Part shown: one piece after another, positions 44,000 through 58,395 of the stretch
How positions within the stretch are numbered: the stretch's first letter is position 1
Layout: each line of letters opens with the position of its first letter
NCBI RefSeq assembly: GCF_964355755.1
Contig: NC_092678.1
Coordinates: 12,248,922 to 12,312,921, forward strand
Direction: 5' to 3'
DNA length: 64,000 nucleotides
From: Antedon mediterranea
Lineage: Eukaryota > Echinodermata > Crinoidea > Comatulida > Antedonidae
The notes under the pieces: model-generated
What the model saw: only the letters and a program-made list of their open reading frames with translations
Database searches by the model: none
What the model was told of the DNA's origin: nothing
Translations under genes and position numbers: made by a program

Positions 44000-46900
44000 C
44001 AATAATAACTCACATAGCCAGTTCCCCTCATTAGATCCAGCAGTCTTGAAATCTGGCAACGTTTTTGATGAGTCCCACTTGTCCTTACTGACAAAATGCC
44101 AAGTTACTCCATTATCTTTACTGCGCATGTAACTGCGCATATCCTTGTGAATTCCATAGATATGCCCTTTGGATTGGTCCGAACCAATAACGTTGTGGAG
44201 GTACATTGGCAGTGCTATTGACGAACAATGTAAATTATGTGTATTTAGGTTCAAAGAGAATGATTTAAACGCAATTTATCAAATTAATGTCACTGTTCAC
44301 CATCAGAACTAAGGTGAAGGCGAACCTACTTTGGATTTTCGCCGATTAAATAAAATGGATATGGTTTGAGGCGCTTCTGCTCTTGATTCGATATAGGATA
44401 GTGGTTTTTGGCAGCTGAAAGTTTTTAAGTGTGTAGAGGTCCATGGTTCAGTGCTACCATTGGGGTTAAAAAATATTAAATCATTAAACTCACCTTTCCA
44501 TCTCCCATTTGGTGGATCATCTTGTACATAACAGGACGGAACAAACTTCTGGGATAGACGTCCATATGAAGGATTACAAGCAAAAATGATGTAGTTAGCT
44601 GGATCGTTCAATTTCTTAGTTATTACAAAACCCCGATCATAATAATCTGTCAACATAAAAATGCAATGTGGGCAATGTATGAGTTATTCGTTGGTTCTTG
44701 AAATAAATTTAAATAATGATACACGTGCTATACATTGCAGTAATAACTGATTTGCATGGTATTTAAAAAAAATCATGTGGAATATAAAGTTACTACACAA
44801 AGACAAGTTCACACATCACTGCATAAAACAAATGTATGGCATTGTATATTAAAGCTCTTTCTATTAGTGGTAAGTGAGTGTGGCATTGCTAATAATCGCA
44901 CGTGCAGGCGTCAACACTAAATACCCAGACTTGGAACGTAGTGTTTTGGATGTTATCAATTATGGCCCCCGTAAAAAAAAAGTTTTTTTTCTTCAAAATA
45001 TTAACTGATTTGTTTATTAAAGAAAGTACCTGAAACTGGACAGTTACTAGAATCTCTGACACACACAGTATGCTTTCCGTCTTCGCATTTATGGGCACCA
45101 GCTACACAACAATCGCACTGGTTAGATCCCAAGTCGTAATGGCAGACACATGTCTGAGTATTAGCCCACTTGCTGTACCTCATCACAGTTTCTTTAGCAT
45201 AGTTTGGTACACGTATCTCTGACGAATAATTATGTACTCTCTTTTATTTTGTGTTTAGAGTTCAATTTGGTTCCATTTTATTCGACTACAATATTTTAAG
45301 AACGTGGTGCTGGTTTGTAGGCTTAAAAACTGTTTTACTAAACATTGAATTGATTAAACTAAGAATACTCAAATAAATCAATGGATCAATTTTGTTCATA
45401 TAAAATCTTGATTTACTTTGAAACGACCAACGTTGGCGCTTTTCCAATTCGTTCAATACAGTAGCTATGTAATCTTTATACTACCTTGAGACATAGAATA
45501 TTCACAAATGGCTGGTAAGATAGCGGTACACTCCATAACGTCCCAGCCTCCAAGATCAGTACTGATGTCGTCTCTTGTGTCGTAGATCTCTATATAAGCC
45601 GCAGTTCCACAGTCTTTATTCGAGCTTGTCCCGGGTCTGTTAGGTAGCCATTTTGTATATGACGCTGATGAACCGTCTGTCCACTTGAACTCATCACCCT
45701 AGTAGTATGAAACGTGTAATAATTTCTATATAAATTCACGTCATTCGATTAGCCATGATATATCTTCAACCATACTTCTTTTATTACATCGTTTTGTTCA
45801 TGGTATCGTTTTAAAACAATTATTACCTATAAAAGTAATAATTATAAAAATATAATAATATAATATAATACTTACTCCAACGTCTTTCAAACCAATCCAA
45901 TATCTGTAAGGCGATTGTATAGAAACAAGGCCCCGAAGAAATTGTTGTTCAAAAGCATCTTTGATCGTGACTAATTGCGCATTGTCTGCTTCACAGGCCA
46001 CCTTTGCTGCATCCCAAGTTTCTAGCGTGTCGTTGAACACTCGGTAACACGTTTTCTTGTAAGGTGTATAACCAGGTCGACATACATCTTAGATTTTAAA
46101 TTTAATAGTATATTAATTCACTTCGCCAAAATGATCGGTATTTTCTCTAAAAATGACATTATTACTATAACATCATGGGCAAATTCCAAGATTATAGCGT
46201 TACATATTATGTATCACATGTGACGCCTTTTATTGCGATTCGGTTTAACATTGCTAAAAGATAAACATATGGCGTGCCATAGGTATACGTGAGCTGGAAT
46301 CAATGTTGTTGAGCTCGTAAAAAAATACATAACATAAACAGAAGACTTAGGGCTATGTTAAGACATTTGTGTCATGTATTCGTGATAATAGAAAAGATGA
46401 AGATACAGTACGACAAATGTGTACTGTATAATTACATTGATTGTAAACGAACAAATAGAAATCAAATGTAATGAAACTAGAAAATAAACTAAATTAAACG
46501 ATGTATGCACACATCTAGTTCCAGAATTATTTAAGCATGTAATAAATTACCATTCCCTACAGTAACATAGTATCTACATAAACTTTCCAGAATAAGAGTA
46601 TGTTTAGATTTAAGAAACCATGTATAATTAATATAAGAACAATTAGGAATATTCCAGAAGTATACTATTAATAAAAAACTGTAATCCAATAGAGTAATAA
46701 GTATAAGGAATGATCTGGAAGGTTATGAACATATTGTATATACATGGAAGTATGACATTTGTAAAGAGGGAGAAGAAGGATTTTTGATTAAAGCATTTAT
46801 TTTGAAGAAGGTTGGATATTAGATTGTAAAAGTTATTGTGAAGCCGTTGTTTAAAGTATTTACTGGATTGTTGAAAGTTGTAGTTCGTTGATTGAAATTA

Positions 46901-49900
46901 ATTTTGAGTTATTTTACAACTTTAAGGATTTCGTTTGTATACTTTTATGTCACAAGGGAGTTCCTAAAGTATTTTCAACCGCTCGAAAACATACGTAAAA
47001 TGAGTTCGTGACAAAGCATAGGAGAAATATTACCAATCTTTGGATGAGTTTATAGCCAATAACAAACATTTACGCTTATTCATTTACAACGATTTTGTTT
47101 TAGGTTCTGAAATGTAACGCTTACCACCACATCCAATATCTGGTCTGTCCGAATACTCAAATTGAAAAGGATTGGTAGAACCTAGAACTTTTGAGCTAAC
47201 CGTTGAGTACCACAACAAATCAGCCACCCCGACAAAACGTCGTGTGCCAGGAGCACTTTTACCATTTTTGTCGATTCCCAGGCGTACACGGAAAGTTGGC
47301 TTTGCGGCAATCTGAATGGTTCCAAGCTGTAAAATAAATAAAGCCTTACTAAATTTTCTATCGCCCAAGTTAGTATTTTCTTCCTTTTGGAAAACTGAAA
47401 ATGAAAAAAAAAACTCCCACGCCAATCGTGTTGAAATAAAGTAATTTATGTAGGCCGAAAGAACATCTGTCAAGCCAAGCTTGATTTTTTCCTGGCTGAT
47501 ATTAGACCAACGGTTATTTCTTACTTATTATTATCATTCTGAGGAGGATGCTCGAAATATTCACTCTCATCATTCAAAACTTGAAGTAGGTTTCCTTGCA
47601 TTTTTAACAAGCTTGCTTTGTGGAACCGTACATAAATGAATGATATACGGTAACTTTATTGCAGAATAACTTACATTCAATCGAACAGGAGTTGGACCAG
47701 GCATACTTGTGTTTACCACTGGCGGCTGCAACAACTCTGTGTATTCCGATTCAATGCTAATATACTGGACGTTTTTCGACGTCATTATTGTAAAAGTTAC
47801 GTCTACCGCTTTTCCTGTTGAGTTCCCCTCATGCCATATTGCAATCAATAGTATTACATCTTCACTAGAAACATAGACCAGAATACAATATTAATTTGTA
47901 AAATATCTAATGATATGTTAATTATAGAACAGGGAGAGTGATTTTAGGAATACAAACATGTAATCTAACCGTCAATTCCTTGTTTCCAAATCATTAGTTA
48001 CGATTAAAGTCATAACAATTTCACCAACGATAAACATTCATGAATGTTTATACTTGTCAATTAAATAATGTACATCAAACAAAAAGAATTTTTAGAGATC
48101 ATCGCTATTTACATTCGTTTTCTAAATACCAGCATTATTTTATAACAGACGTTACCGTATCAGCTACAGTATTGATGGAAGATTAGATGATTAGTAAATA
48201 TTCTGACGATGATTGTGAATTTGATATTATTTAGAATCAGTAGGTTGTTTATATTTGTAACCTTGGCTACCAATCCAGTTTCTACATTTTTGGTTTAGTC
48301 TATTTTTATTATATTAAAATAAAGAGTTTTATCCAAGAAAGACGCATACCGTTTTACTCACCCTTTATAAAATGAATTAGTTTCGTATAAAATCTTAAAT
48401 GACATCTTCGGTTCTGGGACTTTGTTAATCAATGTATGGACAGGTACTTCTCCAACCCAGATGTGAGTACCGTCACCAATCTGCATTCCTATTCCTAACC
48501 AGTGCTCAGAACCATTGACTACTTCGTCTGTATCGTCTAGAACAACTTCTACTTCAAACGCTAAGACGTTATTGGAAGCGTCTTGGTCGGTCACCTCGAT
48601 AAATCCGTCAATCCGCGTCAACGACCAGTCTTTAAGAATGCCATAGACATCATCCGTGGCAATGTACTGCGTCTGAAGAGCATAATAACAGAACTCTGTC
48701 GAGTATGTACAGTATAAAGAGTCACTAACAAATGAAACCGACACTTTGTTAATACTCCACTGGTTACTTGTCTTGTTTGTTGAAAAGTTGTATGGCAGCG
48801 TGACTTCAATTATGAGATCGGTGGTTCCTTTTGGAAACTCAACAACAAGGTTTATATGGACCGTTTGACCAATGTTAACATAGACGTTACCATCTTCAGA
48901 CTGCTCGGTAATGTTCATCAAGAAATGTGGTAGTTTGCTGAAACCGACATTGACTAAGACTAATCCGGGGTCATTAATCTCAGCCTTAATGTTAACTCGT
49001 AAAATAACTCCAGGTCTCACATCGGCTAATAATAATAATAATGATAATGATAATTGATGAATTTTTTTTTGCTAACGTATTGATCGTAACAATAATTATA
49101 ATTATACATAATTATGCTTTAAACTAGATTTGACTTAGTTATCCGCAAAAACAAACGCCAAGTGCACGTACGTACAACAATGTAACTTCTAAGAAAGATA
49201 ATTGATTCAGCAAGATAATATTAAAATACTGTACGGGAAAAATTAGAGTTCAAATAAGCGAGATGTGTTTATCAAATTTAAATTTACTAGTACAAAAGAG
49301 AAAAATACCCCCTTTTTCAACATCCGATTGGTCATTATGTTGACGCCACACCACTCGTGAAGCTTTCATAATAATAAAAAAATAGGTGGTAACCATCCAT
49401 CGTGAGGCATATTTTTTGTTCATAAATTTGCATTAAATTAGCTATTTTTAAGCTCACGATTTTTAAAATTTAATGTGCACGTGCGCCGTTATTTTGCAAA
49501 TAAAATTCATAAAAATGAATGGAATTTATCACATAAAGAAAGAACAAAAAATCAATTACAACAATGGTCATTCTACGCCATTTACGTATACAGTGCGTGC
49601 GTGTAAGTCACGTTGCGCAAGACTGACGGCATTAAAAAAATAGGAGGTACATTACTTTACATACATTTCTATATATCGACAAATTTATGAAATGTTATGC
49701 TCACACGTTTTAGAGATACACGAGACACAAAAATGGAGGCGAAAGAAAAAATAATACAGGAAAAAAAATTATTTCATACATCAATCACAAAAGTTAAAAA
49801 CAATAATAACGATGATGGTGATTGATGATGACACGACGGCGACGATGATAATAATAATACTGATTTAAATACCATTAACAGTTGAATTGATGGTTCCTTC

Positions 49901-52900
49901 AAATCGAATGTCAGATAAAAAGTAAGAATTATTAATAAAAGACAAACTAATATGTTGTGTAGCTCCAAATGCCGGGATGACTTTAACATCACTCTGAAAA
50001 GAAAGTATTGTAAATCAGGAATATTTTTTCTGAGAATCGCAGTACACAATCTACCATGCAAAAGAGAAACTCTTAAATTAATCATTTCTAATTTCAACAT
50101 AAACATAGGCCTACCCATTTGTGACCAAAATGTCATTTAGTGTCACTATTTTTTTTAAAGGCGAAGTTAGGCGGGCGTTTTTAACTGGGTTAATGATATA
50201 TTTTGACTTTGTGCTTCACATATCAAGGACCCTGCCTGAATTCCTCCATTGTAACAGAGGGGTTCTGCGATGTACAGTATCTCTTTCACAATCGTAAAAT
50301 GGTAAAAATTTGTCAGTACCGGGTGGGGTAATAATATTGTCAGATGTGTCAGTATAAGGGGCGCGTCGATATCTTTTGTAATGTTTGGTGGAATGTCAGA
50401 GTGTTGTTCAGTTCTTCCTCTGTGGATATATTCGTGGTATTATTGAATACGCCCGAAATGATATGTACCGCAGCACTGGCACAATTATGTAGGGTGTTTT
50501 CCGAACGTAGTATACGCTGTCTAATGGATGTCCGTCTTGAAAAATATTCGCACACAATATCGAATTTTCCTATCTCCTTCTACGATAATTGTTTTTAATA
50601 ACTGAAAACCGGTTGAACAGCTCGAGGACAGAATCATAATGATGACAGGCCGATTTTCTTGAAAAAATACTATTTTGATTTAATATACGTTTGTATATAA
50701 ATGTATTAATTTGCGATGAATGGAACATTGCAATCTCTGTTCCACAAATGTCTATTCCCTCAGGTGTCGTAAAGGCAAGTACACTCATAACAGAAATTCG
50801 ATCCATTTTTTTTTTTATTCTGTGCTGCAGAGGTTGTATATAGGTTTTTTTTTTAAACGGATAATGACCTAGCGTTTTCAGTCGCCGTCTATTATGTACA
50901 AAAAGTCATTATTGTAGTTAAAACACCCTTCAACCTCACTGGCATGAGTAGCGTTTTAAAGCCAGTAGCGTATAGGATAGGCCTACTGTACGAAGAATCA
51001 CATGCCCTAAACGCAGAACAACTTTGGTGGGTAGGAACCAACTTAGGCATGAATTGTCTCTAAGAAACACATGAAAAACATTATGCCTACTCATTAAATT
51101 GAGTTAGATAATTTAATATTGATTGACTTTATGATTTCTCCCGAAGAGAGGTGGTTTTCACAAATTAAGTTTTACATTATATAAACATATACAAATACAA
51201 TTTTTACTGACAGTTGCTTTTTAACGATTGTATTAATTAATACTGTAATTAAAATAATATATAAAGGTTGTAGTGAAGTATCGTTACATTGGCAGTAATA
51301 TTTCAATCGACTATGACAGTGACAGTTTCAACAAAGTATTAAATCGCAATGTTTTAATGTGTTTAGTGGTATTTTTTTGTAAAACATGAAAACAATTAAT
51401 ATTTTGTTAGTACATGGATAAAGAATATATTTAAAAACTGTTCCTCATTGCACCCCTCCTCTTCCCCATCCCTCAATCCTAATGTTACATACAAAACACA
51501 AATTAAGTTTGTTTAAATCTGTCCCATAGCATTTTTGGCTATGATCAATGACGCTCTAGTTAACATCAATAATAACAAAATGAAAGTCTGGAAATATGTA
51601 GACGACCTCACACTTGGTGAAAATAGGACTAATGGTGGTACATCGATTCAAACTAGTTTAGACACTCTGTTTGAATGGAGCATTATTAATAAACTAAAAC
51701 TAAATCCAAATAAATGCCTTGCAATGCATATCAATTTTAGTAAACATATATCCCCCTATCCTGATTTGCATATATCTAATCATTCTTTGGCTGTAGTTCA
51801 GGAAGTTAAATTGTTAGGTGTAATCATTCAAAACAATTTAAAGTGGCAAAGCCATGTAGATAACATTTGTATTAAAGCTAACAAGAAAATGTTTATGATA
51901 CGTAATAGTAGGCATGTTAAGGAGCATATTTTAGGCAAATCCTTCAAATTGTGATAACATTTCGAAACTTTGCACAGTTATTTATTAGGGTGTCAAAAAT
52001 ATGAAATGGAAGGGTTGCACAAAATTTGGTCAGGGGAAAGCCGCCATTTTGGATTTCAAAATGGCGGATCTCACATTTTCACTTGTCAGGTATATCTCTG
52101 CTAAAGAGGCACCTAGAGTTCTGATTTTACATGCAAAATATATGGTAGTGGGGTCACCAAACATATTGGTATAATTAACATTTGATTGCATGGCGGCCAT
52201 GTTGGATTTCAAAATGGCGGACTTCAAATGTTCACTTTTCAGGTATATCTCTGCTAAAAAGGCACCTAGAATTCTGATTTTAGGTGCAAATTATAATTAT
52301 GGTAATGGGGTCACCAAACATATTCGTATAACTAACATTTTGATTGCATGGCGGCCATGTTGGATTTCAAAATGGCGGACCCCAATAACTTTCCAGGTAT
52401 ATCTCTGCTAAAAAGGTACACAGTGCTCTGATTTTAGGTGCAAATTATATGGTAATGGGTCACCAAATATATTGCTATTTAACTAACATTTTGATTACAT
52501 GGCGGCCATTTTGAATTTCAAAATGGCAAGCTCAAAATGTTTCAGTACGGTACCTACAGTTATAATTTTAGGTACAAAGTATAATATGGTATTGAGGTCA
52601 ACAAACATATTGGTATAACGTCTTTGATTGCATGGCGGCCATTTTGAATGTAGCTCAAACCTGGTAACCACACAGCTCTGTACATCACAAATCACTCTTT
52701 CTGCATTTACAGTGTCCAAGTCCAAGATCACAGTCGGTGTGTCACAGCGATTTGTGACATCTGAAAGTTCCGGCAATGAACTCCAAACTGGACTAAATTT
52801 GTTGCCGTCCTTCCTCCATCCCCAGTTTGCTGGGTCCTGTTCAACCCTGAATGCATCTAGACAGTTGTACCACTTTCTGGCTTGTAGAAAAGACCGTTTC

Positions 52901-55900
52901 ACATGTTCTCTTAATGCCGCAGATGTTGGGGGGATATTTTCAATAGTCTGTAGTAAAAAGATATCGTCTTGCATCATTTACGTTCTTTCTACATAGTTAC
53001 AACAAACTGTTCTAGATAATCTGTGTCACTAACATCCCCTACAGACGATGACATCGTCTCAAATTCCTTTCCTTGAACAGATGAAGTTGTATCAGAACTG
53101 CTAAAGGAATGAAAGAACAAGTAAGCGGCTGATGCTTGTAATCCAAGAGAAGTAATCTTGTGTATTGAGATATACTTCAAGTGCTTCCCCACTCCAAACT
53201 CGATCCAAAGCTTGTGGATGCCAGGTATTCTGTGGACAGTTGGCAATGAAATAACAACAACATCACTGTCTACAGTCTTGACAAGAATGCGCGGACAAAT
53301 TTTAGCGGCATGTTTAACATGAACAAACATACGTTCATCTGCCTCTTCTATGTTACATGGCATCAGCGGTTTTATATTTACAGACTGGTTTGTTACAGCT
53401 CTGTCTCTCAGAGACCCTACAAACATTCCGTGATTTGTGTCAATGTTCTCTACTACTTCAGTTACAATTAATGAAACAACTCTGATTTGTTGTCATCATA
53501 TCTCGAATATGTGGTCCAATTGTTGGGCATGCTCCCACTGGCTTTGACGCCCCTCCTTACACCAGAGCCGCGGTTTGAACGCGTACTAGCGCGTACTAGA
53601 CTTTAAACCAGTATCTATCGAAAACCAAATCTGGTCACGTCACTGATCGAAGTTGATGGTCTATATATGGTTGTACGACAAAATGAAGCACCATTAGTTG
53701 CTGCCAAGGTGTTAGATGGACCAGCAATAATCAATATGCTCAGGCCCAATGATTCGAAGACATTCATTGAGTATATATCAAGGTCATACAACCATCAACT
53801 TCGATCAGTGACACGACTAGATTTGTTTTTAGATAGATACTTTAACGACAGTTTAAAGTCTGGTACGCGTTCAAACCGCGTCTCTGGTGTAAGGAGGGTC
53901 GTTAAAGCCAGCGGGAGCTTGCCCAACAATTGGACCACATTTTTTAGATTTGATGACAACAAATCAGAGTTGTTTTCATTTATTGTAACTGAAGTAGTAG
54001 AGAACATTGGCACAAATCACGGAATGTTTGTAGGGTCTTTGGGAGACAGAGCTGTAACAAATCAGTAAATATACAATCGCTGATGCCATGTAACATAGAA
54101 GAGGCAGATGAACGTATGTTTGTTCACGTTAAACTTGCCGCTGAAATTTTCAACGCATTGTCAACACTGTACACAGTGATGTTGTTTACAGCTTTCCACA
54201 AAATACCTGGCATCCATGAGCTTCGGATCGAGTTTGGAGTGGGGAAGCACTTGAAGTACATCCCAATACACGAGATTGCTTCTTCTCTTGGATCACAAGC
54301 ATCAGCCGCTTACTTGTTCTTTCATACCATTAGCGGTTGTGATAGAACTTCATCTGTTTAAGGAAAAGGTAAAGCTACATTTAACGAGACTTTGAAAAAG
54401 ATGCCATGTATGACTCCAGTTTTTGAGAGGATGTCATTGTCTGTAGGGCATGTTAGTGAAACAGACACAGATTATCTAGAACAGTTTGTTGTAACTATGT
54501 CTACTGCAGAACATTTAATGATGCAAGACGATATCTTTTTACAACAAGAGAAAGACTATTGAAAATATCCCCCAACATCTGCGGCATTAAGAGAACATGT
54601 GAAACGGAAGCCAGGAAGTGGTACGACTGTCTAGATGCATTCAGGGTTGAACAGGACCCAGCGAACTGAGGATAGAGGATGGACGGCAACAAATTTAGTC
54701 CAGCTTGGAGTTCATTGCCGGAACTTTCAGATGTTACAAAGGTTTTAATTCGCTGTAGACACACCGACTGTGATCTTGGATGCTGTAAATGCAGAAAGAG
54801 TGATTTACGATGTACAGAGCTGCTAAAGGAATGAAAGAACAAGTAAGCGGCTGATGCTTGTGATCCAAGAGAAGTAATCTTGTGTATTGAGATATACTTC
54901 AAGTGCTTCTCCACTCCAAACTCGATCCAAAGCTTGTGAATGCCAGGTATTCTGTGGAAAGTTGACAATGAAATAACAACAACATCACTGTCTACAGTCT
55001 TGACAAGAATGCGCGGGCAAATTTTAGTGGCATGTTTAACATGAACAAACATACGTTCATCTGCCTCTTCTATGTTACATGGCATCAGCGGTTTTATATT
55101 TACTGTAGGGCATGTTAGTGAAACAGACACAGATTATCTAGAACAGTTTGTTGTAACTATGTCTACTGCAGAACATTTGATGATGCAAGACGATATCTTT
55201 TTACAACAAGAGAAAGACTATTGAAAATATCCCCCAACATCTGCGGCATTAAGAGAACATGTGAAACGGAAGCCAGGAAGTGGTACGACTGTCTAGATGC
55301 ATTCAGGGTTGAACAGGACCCAGCGAACTGAGGATAGAGGAAGGACGGCAACAAATTTAGTCCAGCTTGGAGTTCATTGCCGGAACTTTCAGATGTCACA
55401 AAGGTTTTAATTCGCTGTAGACACACCGACTGTGATCTTGGATGCTGTAAATGCAGAAAGAGTGATTTACGATGTACAGAGCTGTGTGGTTGCCAGGGAA
55501 AATGTGATCTACAATAAGTGTCCGTGTTAAATGCATGTAATTATGAACATAAACAAATAGTGTAAAGCCAGTACGGGTTGAGCTACATTCAAAATGGCCG
55601 CCATGCAATCAAAGACGTTATACCAATATGTTTGTTGACCTCAATACTATATTATACTTTGTACCTAAAATTATAACTATAGGTACCGTACTGAAACATT
55701 TTGAGTTCGCCATTTTGAAATTCAAAATGGCCGCCATGCAATAAAAATGTCAGTTAAATACCAATATGTTTGGTTACCCATTACCATATAATTGGCACCT
55801 AAAATCAGAACTCTGTGTACCTTTTTAGCAGAGATACCTGAAAAGTGAAAATTTGAAGTCCGCCATTTTGAAATCCAAAATGGCCGCCATGCAATCAAAA

Positions 55901-58363
55901 TGTTAGTTATACCAATATGTTTGGTGACCCCATTAACATATAATTTGCACCTAAAATCAGAACTCTAGGTGCCTTTTTAGCAGAGATATGCCTGAAAAAT
56001 GAAAATTTGAAATCCGCCATTTTGAAATCCAACATGGCCGCCATGGAATCAAAATGTTAGTTATACCAGTATGTTTGGTGACCCCACTACCATATAATTT
56101 GCACCTAAAATCAGAACTCTAATTGCCTCTTTAGCAGAGATATACCTAAAAAGTGAAAATTTGAAGTCCGCCATTTTGAAATCCAAAATGGCCGCCATGC
56201 AATTAAAATGTTAGTTATACCAATATGTTTGGTGACCCCATTACCATATAATTTGCACCTAAATTTAGAACTCTAGGTGCCTATTTAGCAGAGATATACC
56301 TGAAAAGTGAACAATTTGGGTCCGCCATTTTGAAATCCAAAATGGCGGCTTTCCCCTGACCAAATTTTGTGCAACCCTTCCATTTCATATTTTTGACACC
56401 CTAATGAATAACTGTGCAAAGTTTCAGAATGTTATCACAATTTGAAGGATTGGGTCCCTTAACAGGCCTACTATAAGTTGAGAGAAGCAGGTCTTAATAG
56501 TAATGAACTTATTTCTGTTTTTAAAGGTTATCTGAGACCGGTGCTTGAGTATGCAGCCCCTTTGTGGCATGCAGGTCTTACGCAGGGACAGGTGAATCAG
56601 GTGGAAAAGATTCAGAAGCGTGTCTGCAAGATTGTGTTGGGCAATGAGTATACAACATACTCGGATTCTCTTGCCATTTTAAATCTTCAACCACTCCACA
56701 CAAGAAGATGGCACTCTTGCAAGGTTTTTGCCTCTAAAGCACACGCCTCTGGTCAATTCTCCACCTGGTTTCCTGCCCCTCAGTATAGATCCTGCATGAC
56801 CCTTAGACATAATCGTAAAGTGGAAAACTATAGTTATAAAACAAAACGTTTCCAAACTAGTCCTGTCCCTTTTATGGTTGAACTTTTGAACAAACTGTAA
56901 TTTTTTTTTTCTTGTATTATTTGAGGTAACTGCAGTCTAATTTATTCGTTTTTATATATGTATGTATTGTTGATAGTGATTATAGTTTAAATAGTTTTTA
57001 TAATGTAATACATATGCAATTCAGCCATGTGCTGCCATGTATGTAATTTGTATGTGAATTTTGAATAAATATACCGATATCTCTCTCTCTCTCTCTCTCT
57101 CAAACAATTGGTCTCATTTTGTAGCAAGTTTCTCTTTCGGAAGTAATTCCCAGGGTACTAATTTAAGTTTTTTACATAAATCACCATGTCTATTTATTCG
57201 TTCCTGTAAACGACATGTATTATTGTCCTGCGGTACGTACATTTGAAATCGCCAGTTTTTTAACGCTGAAATTACTATTTTATTCGAGAACCATCTATGG
57301 GCACGACCTAGGTGGTACGTGGGCGAAGCGAGCGTACCATCTAGTGTAATTAATATGTCTACGCAATTATCAGTTTTATTGATCGATTTTAGCAAATATC
57401 CTATCTTGTAACACTTCTCAAAATACCACAAGTTCGATAAAAAAAAAACACAACGCCCGTCATGCTTCACATTTTCCCCAAAACCAAGTGACACGTAATG
57501 TTATTGTGGTTACAAATGTGTATTCTTTGATTTTAAATATAAATTTTTTATTTACGGAGCTACTCTTAAACACGTTGATAGAAAAAATAAACAGTTACAG
57601 CTATCTAGTTTCCGTATTTGATCCGGTTTAGCTTAACCTACAACCACCGTCTTAAATTCATCTAATTCATCAACATATCGATAACGAATATTAAAAACAC
57701 CTCAGACAAAGAAGATCTTACAGTTGTGGTTGAGTCCGTTTTCCCGTTTCCTACCAGTGTCCATTTAAAAAGACAATTTGAAATGTCAAACTGAAAAAAA
57801 GTGTACTGTAATTATATCAGAATCGACGGAATAAAATAGGCGATAGTCTCGTGAGGCGATTAGGATTCAGACTGAAAAATCTCTATATGGCTAAAAATAT
57901 CATTATATTGATTTACTAAGACCATCTCTTAGTGGGCTTGTCAAATCTACATGTACGTAAAGCTGTATTATTATGTATATTCATCGTTCACTGTCGTTAG
58001 CGCACAGGGAATAACATATATAAATAAAGCACAGATAATAGTATAAACACAAGAATTTGTATGACACAAAACCAACATTCATTTTCCTTGTTTTTTACCT
58101 CCATATTTTCAGCTGTAATGGTGACTGTAAAGCCAGTTCCGGATGTCATGCCAGTCGTGTTGACAAAGAAGTCTATCTTCAATTCATCTCCTGCTCCATA
58201 GTAGTCTATCGCATGCGCATCATTCAGGGTAGCGTTCACGTTCATTACGGTGTTGGTAACTAAAATGTTAAACATTTTTTTCATCGCCAGCGTCGGCACG
58301 TCGTCATCGTCATCATCATCATTATCACCATCACCATCATTATCACCATCCTAATCACCATCC

Positions 58364-58395
<32 letters not shown>

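Larger units (their letters stand above)
41554..44000. other. Convergent intergenic region
   Basis: Between the plexin stop and the 3' end of the minus-strand gene. AT-rich. It holds a direct-repeat-flanked element (42628-43042) and a 47-bp tandem array (43457-43644). On the minus strand, 43927-43822 could be a last coding exon of the lectin gene, but that is uncertain. Confidence 0.6.
51941..56448. mobile_element. 4.5-kb inverted-repeat DNA transposon with nuclease-like fragments
   Basis: Both ends read CCTTCAAATTGTGATAACAT inward and the inverted arms stay similar for well over 600 bp. Each arm contains a ladder of ATGGCGGCCATTTTG / CAAAATGGCGG palindromes spaced about 140 bp apart. Flanks share AT. 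Inside are opposite-strand, broken copies of one gene (minus 53480-52660; plus 53667-54780; minus 55113-54817; plus 55107-55482). The whole is a large rearranged palindrome, like a foldback element. Confidence 0.85.
51528..57101 (+). mobile_element. 5'-truncated LINE (CR1/Jockey-like), interrupted
   Basis: The 5' fragment (51535-51954) encodes FLAMINDAL, WKYVDDLTLGE and VKLLGVIIQNNLKWQSHVD, the palm and thumb of a reverse transcriptase with a YVDD box. The 3' fragment (56478-56900) encodes LRPVLEYAAPLWHAGL and QKRVCKIVLGNEY, the usual C-terminus. The element ends TTGAATAAATAT... and a (TC)n tract. It is split by the inverted-repeat transposon at 51941-56448. Confidence 0.82.
50490..57344 (+). 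mobile_element. Helitron-like element, copy 3, interrupted
   Basis: Starts within the family at GGGTGTTTTCCGA.CGT (5' end missing) and ends GGGCGAAGCGAGCGTACCAT + CTAG followed by T, the same 3' hairpin and CTRR end as 27200-29760. Homology runs 50490-51527 and resumes at 57102. The gap is a LINE insertion. It lies in the lectin-gene intron. Confidence 0.78.

Noticed and set aside
49774-50136. Minus-strand 120-codon frame overlapping a lectin-gene exon
   Set aside because: It is a different frame from the phase-consistent exon 49993-49873 and has no family features.
57114-57494. Minus-strand frame across the Helitron end
   Set aside because: It spans the transposon boundary and hairpin; no recognisable protein.
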